This document shows, in pieces, positions 1 to 5,716 of a stretch of 6,323 nucleotides of DNA. The stretch comes from an uncultured Dorea sp. Its GTDB lineage: Bacteria > Bacillota_A > Clostridia > Lachnospirales > Lachnospiraceae. The position numbers and the translations under genes were made by a program. The stretch spans positions 1 to 6,323 of the forward strand of contig CAOKJI010000122.1 in NCBI GenBank assembly GCA_948468495.1, in the 5' to 3' direction. The notes under the pieces are model-generated. The model was not told the DNA's origin, searched no databases, and worked only from the letters and a program-made list of their open reading frames with translations. Positions within the stretch are counted from its first letter, which is position 1. The number at the start of each line of letters is the position of its first letter.

Positions 1-657
1 ACTGACGCGGTAAGGCCATACTACGATATTTTAGCGGGGAAAAAGAAAGCTCTTGCAGGAAAACGCTTCATGGATATACTCTTTTCATTCATTCTGACGG
101 TACTTTTGTCCCCGGTAATGCTTGGGATTGCATATGCAATCCGGGCGGAGGATAAAGGGCCGGTTTTTTATCGTCAGGAGAGAATTACCGCTTACGGTAA
201 GAAATTCCGTATATTTAAATTCCGGACAATGGTTGTGGATGCAGATAAAAAGGGAGCGCTGATTACGGGAAAGAACGACGACCGCATCACGAGAGTCGGG
301 CGGAAGCTTCGCGGATGCAGGCTGGACGAGCTGCCTCAGCTATTTAATATTCTGTCAGGCGAGATGTCTTTTGTGGGAACCAGACCGGAAGTGGAGAAGT
401 ATGTGAACTGTTACACAGAATCCATGATGGCAACCCTTCTTCTGCCTGCGGGGGTAACCTCTGAGGCAAGTATTGCTTTTAAAGAAGAAGACGAGCTTCT
501 GGCCCGGTATACCGCAAATGGAGAAACAGCGGACGAAGCCTATGTGAAGCACATTCTTCCAAGGAAGATGCGCTATAATCTGAGATATTTGAAAAAAGCA
601 GGGATACCTGGTGATTTGAAAATCATGATAAAGACCGTTCTGGAGGTATTAAAGTGA
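1..657 (+). CDS. Polyprenyl-phosphate sugar-1-phosphate transferase (bacterial sugar transferase family), 5' partial
   Basis: Predicted to transfer a sugar-1-phosphate from a nucleotide-sugar to undecaprenyl phosphate on the cytoplasmic side of the membrane, the first step of repeat-unit assembly. The frame is open to base 1 and gives 218 visible residues. The ATG at 70 is probably internal, because the 23 codons before it include the basic Lys-Arg just ahead of the membrane helix that this family conserves, and they contain no ATG, GTG or TTG. Visible residues 24-47 form the hydrophobic re-entrant helix with a Ser-Pro kink at 37-38, as in the short PglC-type enzymes. Then come PVFYRQERI (54-62), FKFRTM (72-77), the DELPQLFN block with the catalytic Asp-Glu pair at 109-110 (bases 325-330), and GEMSFVGTRPE. 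The short form lacks the extra membrane helices of WbaP/WcaJ-type enzymes, as far as can be seen. Family is confident; the sugar is unknown (HexNAc or diNAcBac-like sugars and hexoses are all possible). Confidence 0.93.
   Translation, partial: TDAVRPYYDILAGKKKALAGKRFMDILFSFILTVLLSPVMLGIAYAIRAEDKGPVFYRQERITAYGKKFRIFKFRTMVVDADKKGALITGKNDDRITRVGRKLRGCRLDELPQLFNILSGEMSFVGTRPEVEKYVNCYTESMMATLLLPAGVTSEASIAFKEEDELLARYTANGETADEAYVKHILPRKMRYNLRYLKKAGIPGDLKIMIKTVLEVLK
642..646 (+). promoter_or_regulatory. Ribosome binding site for the GTG-start glycosyltransferase
   Basis: GGAGG lies 7 bases before the GTG at 654, inside the last codons of the sugar-phosphate transferase gene. It decides the GTG start over the in-frame ATG at 678. 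The GTGA overlap (654-657) with the upstream stop suggests translational coupling. Confidence 0.8.
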
Positions 658-1895
658 AAAAAATTGCGATTCTGACAATGGGAGTCCGGTTAAAAGATGA
701 AAAAGGATATACAAGATTTGGCTATCTTGCTGAGTTTTTGACAGAAATGGGGTATCAGGTAGACTTGATTACCACAACATTTCAGCACTGGGAAAAGGCG
801 CAGCGGGATTTAAGGAAGATTAAGAAGGATGTAAAAGCAGGAACTTACCCCTATAAGCTTCGGTTTATTTATGAGCCTGGTTACCGGAAGAATATTGATC
901 CGCTTCGCGTAATCAGCCATAAAATGGCGGCGAAGAATTTAAAGAAAATGCTGGAAAAGGGACCTTCCGATGGGAAAGATTATGACTTAATCTACGCGGA
1001 GATTCCGCCCAATGACGTTGCTCTTGCGGCGGCGGAATACGCGAGAAAGAAGGGGATTCCCTTTGTGGCTGATGTAAATGATTTATGGCCGGAGGCAATG
1101 CGGATGGTGCTGGATATTCCGGTAGTCAGCGACGCGCTGTTCTATCCCCTGAAACGGGACGCGGAGAAGGTCTATTCTCTGGTATCCGGGGTGGTTGGAA
1201 CCTCCGACGAATACCGGGACAGACCCGGACAGAATCAGAATCGTGATATTCCGAAGGTGACTGTTTATGTAGGAAATGAAATCAAAGAATTTGACCAGGG
1301 CGCGAAGGAGCATATGGAAGCGGCCGCAAAGCCGGAGGGAGAGTTCTGGGTATCCTATGCCGGGACGATTGGAACCAGTTACGATATTCGTACGATGATT
1401 CTTGCGGGAGAAGAGCTTGCAAGAAGAGGACATCCTGAGATTCAGATTAAGATTCTGGGGGACGGACCCTTAAAAGAAGAGCTGGAGAATCTGGCGAAAG
1501 AGAGACAGATAGAGAATGTGGAATTTGTCGGATACGCGCCCTATGAGGAAATGGCGGCATATCTGAAACAGTCGGATATCTTAGTAAATTCTTTTGTAAA
1601 GAAGGCGCCTCAGAGCATTGTTACCAAGATTGGCGATTATCTTGCGGCGGGGAAACCGATGATAAATACCTGCATGAGTAAAGAATTTCGCGCCAAGGTG
1701 AAAAAGGACGGCTTTGGAATCAATATTATGCCGGAGGATGTGAATATTCTGGCGGACGCTATTTTGAAGCTTTATCGGAATGAAGAACAAAGAGTCAGGA
1801 TGGGGAAGAGGGCCAGAGAGGTTGCAGAGGCGGAATTTGACAGGCCGGAAGCTTATAAGAGGATTGAGAGACTGATTGCGGAACTTACGGAGTAG
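654..1895 (+). CDS. GT4-family glycosyltransferase, WbuB-like
   Basis: Predicted cytoplasmic, membrane-associated GT-B enzyme that adds a sugar to the lipid-linked intermediate; 413 residues, normal for the family. The GTG start overlaps the previous stop by 4 bases and has a good GGAGG. The N-terminal acceptor domain starts with a beta strand (KKIAILTMG) and carries DVNDLWPE at 140-147, a signature seen in WbuB-like GT4 enzymes. The C-terminal donor domain runs from about 231, with VSYAGTIG (233-240), LGDGP (268-272) and DYLAAGKP (328-335). The usual Glu-x7-Glu donor-binding pair appears here as Gln320-x7-Asp328, a conservative but notable change. The position right after the initiating transferase suggests it adds the second sugar; this is inference. 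WbuB itself is an L-FucNAc transferase, but the sugar cannot be read from this sequence. Base composition is richer in GC than in the genes after 2110. Confidence 0.9.
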   Translation: MKKIAILTMGVRLKDEKGYTRFGYLAEFLTEMGYQVDLITTTFQHWEKAQRDLRKIKKDVKAGTYPYKLRFIYEPGYRKNIDPLRVISHKMAAKNLKKMLEKGPSDGKDYDLIYAEIPPNDVALAAAEYARKKGIPFVADVNDLWPEAMRMVLDIPVVSDALFYPLKRDAEKVYSLVSGVVGTSDEYRDRPGQNQNRDIPKVTVYVGNEIKEFDQGAKEHMEAAAKPEGEFWVSYAGTIGTSYDIRTMILAGEELARRGHPEIQIKILGDGPLKEELENLAKERQIENVEFVGYAPYEEMAAYLKQSDILVNSFVKKAPQSIVTKIGDYLAAGKPMINTCMSKEFRAKVKKDGFGINIMPEDVNILADAILKLYRNEEQRVRMGKRAREVAEAEFDRPEAYKRIERLIAELTE

Positions 1896-2110
1896 AGAGT
1901 TCAGAGTATTGCGGTTGTGCATTATTTTCCAGAAACGCTGACTTATAAAGTGGGTATGATGGCAGAAGTGAAATCCAGAATAAAATCTGATACAAATTGG
2001 GACAGCATCTTGCAGAAAGCAATTTTCAGACACACTCTAGAGAGGAATGTTATCAAAAATACAGGAAACATAGTCAGACGCAGAACTGGAATGGAGGAGA
2101 ATGTGGCAAG
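1896..2110 (+). other. Gap without a clear gene; possible coding remnant at a composition boundary
   Basis: This is the only sizeable gap in an otherwise overlapping operon. The reading frame of the preceding glycosyltransferase stays open after its TAG (1893-1895) until a TAA at 2151-2153. A GTG at 1917 and ATGs at 1956 and 1959 lie in that frame, but none has a good ribosome binding site, and the encoded residues match no family I recognise. The frame ends inside the next gene. A TATAAA at 1944-1949 resembles a -10 box, but no -35 sits at a proper distance. The only palindrome noticed is CTCTAGAG (2035-2042), too short for a terminator. It may be a decayed gene end, a recombination scar or plain leader; I cannot tell which. 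Confidence 0.5.
2093..2099 (+). promoter_or_regulatory. Ribosome binding site for the first GT2 glycosyltransferase, long spacing
   Basis: GGAGGAG is the only strong site before this gene. It ends 11 bases before the ATG at 2111, longer than the usual 5-9. An ATG at 2101 sits too close and in another frame, where it would give only a 14-codon peptide. The site supports ATG 2111 over the upstream TTG at 1997. Confidence 0.6.
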
Positions 2111-3205
2111 ATGGGGAGAACAAAGGAAAGAGAGCCTTATTTTAGTATTGTAATGCCGGTTTATAACGGAGAGAAATATATCGACAGGATGTTAAAAGGA
2201 ATATTGAAACAGACATTTTCAGACTGGGAACTGATTGTGGTGGACGATTGTTCCGAGGATAAAAGTCCGGAGATTGTTGCGGAAGCAGCAAAAAAGGATG
2301 GAAGGATACACCTGATTTGTCAGGAGAAAAACGGCGGGGTCAGCAGCGCGCGTAACCGAGGTATTAAGGAAGCAAAAGGAAAGTATTTATGGTTTGTGGA
2401 TGCAGATGATTCGGTGGATTCGGAACTTTTAGATAAGGTGTATCATTCACTGGAGGTAAATCCTGCAAAGCTGGTGATTTTTGGACTGATTGAGGAATAT
2501 TATGATGCAAAGGGTAATTATCAGTATAGCCATCCGGTGAGTCATCAGGAAAAATATTTTCATACAAGTTCAGAATTGCGGCGGGAAATGATTTATCTGG
2601 AACGGGAAACGCTTTATGGATATCCATGGAATAAGATTTATGATTTGGAATATTTAAAGAAAAAGGGAATTATCTTTTCTGATTATCAAGATGCAAAATT
2701 CATAGAGGATATTAAATTCAACATTGAATATTGTATGGATATCGATACGCTGAATGTTATGGATTATTGCCCATACCATTATGCAAAACGGATGCAGAAT
2801 AATTTAACGAATGAATATGTAAAAGATTATTTTAAATTCCACAGAAGACGTATTGAATTATTGCTCCGACAGTACAATTACTGGGGACTTTGTACTAGGG
2901 AGGTTAAAGAAATTCTGGGCAGTCTGTATGGCAGATATATTCTTTCAGCGCTGGAGCGCAACTGCGATAAGCGTTCAGGGATGAAGACAGTTCAGAGATT
3001 TCGCTGGTGCAAGAGACTTTTTAGTCAGGAATTATTTAATCAGCTGATTCCGGAAGCAAAGGCTGAGGACAGCCAGACGCTTTCGGTTGCGCTTGGATTT
3101 CTTAGAAGAAAGAATGTATGGCTGTGCCTGATGATGGGCAGAGGGATTTATATGATAAGAAAAGGTATGCCAATGATTTATTCAAAAGTAAAATCGGGGA
3201 GATAG
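2111..3205 (+). CDS. GT2-family glycosyltransferase (GT-A fold)
   Basis: Predicted cytoplasmic inverting glycosyltransferase that adds one sugar to the lipid-linked repeat unit; 364 residues. The ATG at 2111 puts the first strand (FSIVMPVYN, 11-19) close to the N-terminus, as usual for GT2. Opening at the TTG at 1997 would add 38 residues with no family character. Motifs in order: VVDDCSED (43-50, nucleotide binding), NGGVSSARNRG (74-84), the metal-binding DADD (97-100, the DxD motif), and FIEDIKFN with Glu199-Asp200, where GT2 enzymes hold the catalytic base. The C-terminal third (from about 235) is rich in Arg, Lys and aromatic residues, plausible for peripheral membrane contact, and has no clear membrane helix until a weakly hydrophobic stretch at 336-349. 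Its codons are clearly AT-richer than in the two genes upstream. It leads the downstream cassette of tightly spaced genes. Donor and acceptor sugars are unknown. Confidence 0.9.
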   Translation: MGRTKEREPYFSIVMPVYNGEKYIDRMLKGILKQTFSDWELIVVDDCSEDKSPEIVAEAAKKDGRIHLICQEKNGGVSSARNRGIKEAKGKYLWFVDADDSVDSELLDKVYHSLEVNPAKLVIFGLIEEYYDAKGNYQYSHPVSHQEKYFHTSSELRREMIYLERETLYGYPWNKIYDLEYLKKKGIIFSDYQDAKFIEDIKFNIEYCMDIDTLNVMDYCPYHYAKRMQNNLTNEYVKDYFKFHRRRIELLLRQYNYWGLCTREVKEILGSLYGRYILSALERNCDKRSGMKTVQRFRWCKRLFSQELFNQLIPEAKAEDSQTLSVALGFLRRKNVWLCLMMGRGIYMIRKGMPMIYSKVKSGR

Positions 3206-3212
3206 AATTATT

Positions 3213-4601
3213 ATGAAAAAATTGTTGTTTGGCTTTAAACTTTATTATTTGATTTATCTGTTGCTGGCTTTTAATGCATATATAAATGAAAGTAAGTTTA
3301 TGAGTTATGCAACATTGATTTTAACAGCAGGAGGCGTTTTGGTTTTGGGCTGCATGGTTATGCAGGCAGGAAAATATAAAGAGATGTATCATATTAAGCT
3401 GAACCTGCTTTTTATTGTGAGCTATGTGCTGAGTTCTGTCTGTACGTACCGGTATGGATTTACAGATAACATAAAAGAATGTATCTGGCTTTTGTTGTCC
3501 ATGGTTGTACTGTATGCAGCCTCTTATTGTTACACACCGGAAGAAATAAAGAAAGAATTTCGAGTATTGTCTGCTGTATGGGTGATATATTGTAGCGTTG
3601 TAAATGCGATTAGTATCAGTATGGTAGTCTGGGGACGGGAATATGGAGTCCCGACCTATTATGAAGGTGTGAAAGGATATAAAGTAATTGGCTTCAAATG
3701 GGGAAGACTGTGGGGACTCTACGATGATCCGAATCATGGTGCGACGATAGCGGCTGTAGCGATTATTCTGACTCTCTATCTTATTCGGAGTACAGAGAAG
3801 AAATGGCTGAAGGCAGTCTGGATTCTGACAATTCCGGTGCAGTTTGTGTATATTTCACTTTCTGATTCCAGAACGGGACTGGTTACGCTGATTGTTATTA
3901 CATTCCTGTGGACGGCTGTTTCCATGTATTTCAGAGACAGGCAAAAGGGGATGGCGGCGAAGAGAGCGTTAGGTATAGGAATTGTTACCGGTATCGTGCT
4001 GTCGGCGGCAGTGGCGGGAGCAGTGTATGAATGTGAACAGCAGTATAATGTGGTAGACAAGAAGCTGGAGGCTTCCTGGAAGAAGAAAAATAAAACGCCC
4101 CAAAAACCAGTAGTATCAGGGCAGGTAGGGCGAAAAAAGGATTTGGTATACGACGCCAGCAACGGAAGGCTGGACATTTGGAAAAGCGGATTTGAGATTG
4201 CAAAATCTTCACCGGTATATGGCGTGAGCTTCCGGAATATGACAGCCTACGCAGAGGAAAATCTGCCAAAGACTTATCTGGTAAATAACGGAGAGGGCGT
4301 GAAATATGATTCCCTGCATAATGCAGCGGTAGATATTCTGGTAAGTCAGGGAATGATTGGTATTATAATTGTTTTGCTGATGGTATTCAATACAGTACGT
4401 TTGATGAAAAGAAAGTTGCGGGATATAGAATCTCAGGACAGAAATACTGTGTTGGCCTGTTTTACAGCACTTGCAGCTATGGGGGCTGGAAGTATGTTTC
4501 TTAGTATGGTATTTTATCTGAATGCCCCGCAGACTTATATTTTTTGGCTTTGCTTTGGGTATTTTGTAACCTTTCTTCAAAAGGAGGGGAGAGTCGAATG
4601 A
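3213..4601 (+). CDS. Wzy-like polysaccharide polymerase / O-antigen ligase family membrane protein
   Basis: Predicted integral membrane protein that joins flipped, lipid-linked repeat units at the outer face of the membrane; 462 residues, typical size. Roughly 11-12 hydrophobic segments are visible by eye, near 5-24, 31-52, 61-78, 88-106, 119-139, 174-192, 198-216, 220-239, 252-273, 373-394, 411-434 and 438-456. Family-style motifs: GLYDDPNHG (168-176), SLSDSRTG (215-222), NGRLDIW (317-323) leading to SPVYGVSF (333-340), and SLHNAAVDILVSQGMIG (367-383). A long hydrophilic loop at about 274-372 carries the GR and HN motifs, as expected for Wzy/WaaL-like proteins, where such residues are needed for transfer. 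The loop contains an unusual Lys-rich stretch at 289-309. ATG 3213 follows GGGGAG (3196-3201) and lies 7 bases after the previous stop. A polymerase is the best call inside a glycosyltransferase operon; a ligase role is the alternative, since the families share this fold. Confidence 0.87.
   Translation: MKKLLFGFKLYYLIYLLLAFNAYINESKFMSYATLILTAGGVLVLGCMVMQAGKYKEMYHIKLNLLFIVSYVLSSVCTYRYGFTDNIKECIWLLLSMVVLYAASYCYTPEEIKKEFRVLSAVWVIYCSVVNAISISMVVWGREYGVPTYYEGVKGYKVIGFKWGRLWGLYDDPNHGATIAAVAIILTLYLIRSTEKKWLKAVWILTIPVQFVYISLSDSRTGLVTLIVITFLWTAVSMYFRDRQKGMAAKRALGIGIVTGIVLSAAVAGAVYECEQQYNVVDKKLEASWKKKNKTPQKPVVSGQVGRKKDLVYDASNGRLDIWKSGFEIAKSSPVYGVSFRNMTAYAEENLPKTYLVNNGEGVKYDSLHNAAVDILVSQGMIGIIIVLLMVFNTVRLMKRKLRDIESQDRNTVLACFTALAAMGAGSMFLSMVFYLNAPQTYIFWLCFGYFVTFLQKEGRVE
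4582..4587 (+). promoter_or_regulatory. Ribosome binding site for the second GT4 glycosyltransferase
   Basis: AGGAGG, within a longer AAGGAGGGGA run (4581-4590), ends 10 bases before the ATG at 4598. It fixes the start there rather than at the in-frame ATG at 4544, which would place 18 extra residues inside the polymerase gene. ATGA (4598-4601) joins start and stop, favouring coupled translation. Confidence 0.8.
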
Positions 4602-5716
4602 AAAAGATACTTCTGGGATTTATCATGGATGGGAAATCAGGAGGGCTGGATACCTATATTTTGCATTTCATAGAGGCAGTCGGGAAAGAAGATATTCAGA
4701 TTGATTTGCTTACCAATGAATCAGATCCGGAATTGAAAGCATATTTGGCCAAGCGCCATTCCAGATTGTTTGAAATCGCAAATTTATGGCATCCAATTCA
4801 GCAATTTCGTCAGGTGAGGTATCTGATTCGGAAGGAGAAGTATGATATTGTTTATTTGAATATATCAACTTCGATGGATTTGGTGGCTGCCTTTGCTGCT
4901 AAATCATGCGGGGTTCCCCGTCGGATTTTGCATAGTCATTCCGGTGGAAATGATTGTGAGAGTGCAAAAAAGAGACGGATATTTAATATACTTCAAAGAA
5001 TCTGCAGATATATTTTATATCGGGCGGCAAATGAATTTTACGCCTGCTCGAAAAAGGCAGGCTATTGGATGTATCCGAAGAAGATTGTAGATTCAAATGT
5101 ATTTGGTGTGATATATAATGCTGTAGATAGAAAAAATTTTGTTTACCGTCCTGAAATCCGGGAAGAAGTCCGTAAAGAACTGGGAATAGAAGGTAAATTT
5201 GTGATTGGACATGCCGGTAATTTCTGCTATCAGAAAAATCACGAATTTCTAATTCGTATTTTCAAGGCGGTACATGACAGGGATTCGGATGCAGTTCTCC
5301 TTCTGGCCGGAAGAGGCGTCAGGTATGAGCAGATTCGGGAACAGGTTCAGAAAGCGGGATTAACAGACAGCGTATATTTTCTGGGATGGAGGAAAGATGT
5401 GGACAGGCTGTTCCAGGCGATGGATGTATTTTTGCTTCCGTCACATTTTGAAGGATTGCCAACGGTTGGAATAGAAGCTCAATGTACTGGAGTTCCTTGT
5501 GTGATGAGCGACTCTATAACCGAAGAAGTAAAGATTACGGACAGATGTGATTTTGTTTCATTGAAGAAAGCGCCGGAATACTGGGCGGGAAAAATTTTGA
5601 AATGGAAAGACTGGGGAAGAGAGAACTTGAAGTGTCTCGAGGGTGCAAAATACTACAGTCTTGAGAGTCAGAAGAAACAGTTGGAAAATTTGGTATCTGG
5701 AGGAATATATGAGTAA
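4598..5716 (+). CDS. GT4-family glycosyltransferase, EpsF-like
   Basis: Predicted cytoplasmic retaining glycosyltransferase (GT-B fold) acting on the growing lipid-linked unit; 372 residues, normal length. The N-terminal domain opens with KKILLGFIMDGKSGGLDTY, where the Gly-Gly loop matches the acceptor-side start of GT4 enzymes, and has HSHSGGN at 112-118, typical of the EpsF/CapH-like branch. The C-terminal domain starts near 200 with FVIGHAGNFCYQKNH (201-215, Lys213-Asn214), then LLLAGRG (234-240), VYFLGW (259-264) and the intact donor-binding pair Glu285-x7-Glu293 in HFEGLPTVGIEA. The start ATG overlaps the polymerase stop by 4 bases. The stop lies 8 bases inside the next gene, so this is a tightly coupled run of three. 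It differs clearly from the WbuB-like GT4 at 654-1895 and is not a recent duplicate. The sugar is unknown. Confidence 0.91.
   Translation: MKKILLGFIMDGKSGGLDTYILHFIEAVGKEDIQIDLLTNESDPELKAYLAKRHSRLFEIANLWHPIQQFRQVRYLIRKEKYDIVYLNISTSMDLVAAFAAKSCGVPRRILHSHSGGNDCESAKKRRIFNILQRICRYILYRAANEFYACSKKAGYWMYPKKIVDSNVFGVIYNAVDRKNFVYRPEIREEVRKELGIEGKFVIGHAGNFCYQKNHEFLIRIFKAVHDRDSDAVLLLAGRGVRYEQIREQVQKAGLTDSVYFLGWRKDVDRLFQAMDVFLLPSHFEGLPTVGIEAQCTGVPCVMSDSITEEVKITDRCDFVSLKKAPEYWAGKILKWKDWGRENLKCLEGAKYYSLESQKKQLENLVSGGIYE
5699..5704 (+). promoter_or_regulatory. Ribosome binding site for the second GT2 glycosyltransferase
   Basis: GGAGGA ends 4 bases before the ATG at 5709 and lies in the final codons of the upstream gene. 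It supports the ATG whose first 8 bases overlap the end of that gene. Confidence 0.75.

Noticed and set aside
1915..1949. Possible promoter in the gap (TTGTGC and TATAAA)
   Set aside because: The spacing between the two boxes is 23 bases, too long, and the -35 match is poor.
1581..2033. Minus-strand open frame of 150 codons, across the end of the first GT4 gene and the gap
   Set aside because: It lies mostly opposite a confident GT4 domain, its residues are rich in Cys, His, Phe and Arg as in antisense frames, and it has no family motif.
2035..2042. Palindrome CTCTAGAG as operator or terminator
   Set aside because: Eight bases without a loop or a following T run; expected by chance.
1997..2110. 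N-terminal extension of the GT2 gene from TTG 1997
   Set aside because: It adds 38 residues with no GT2 character, uses a rare start without a ribosome site, and ATG 2111 has GGAGGAG upstream.
1917..2153. Open frame of 78 codons from GTG 1917 as a real small gene
   Set aside because: There is no good ribosome site, no recognisable family, and it overlaps the start of the GT2 gene in another frame. It is kept only as a possible remnant in the gap entry.
3321..4580. Several minus-strand open frames opposite the polymerase gene
   Set aside because: Their composition is that of antisense shadows, they overlap each other, and the + strand protein has clear membrane segments and motifs.
4544..4597. 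Earlier ATG for the second GT4 gene
   Set aside because: It would encode 18 odd residues inside the polymerase gene; ATG 4598 has AGGAGG and begins directly at the first GT4 beta strand.
4893..5090. Plus-strand 65-codon frame inside the second GT4 gene
   Set aside because: It is fully nested in a confident gene in another frame, with no ribosome site or domain.
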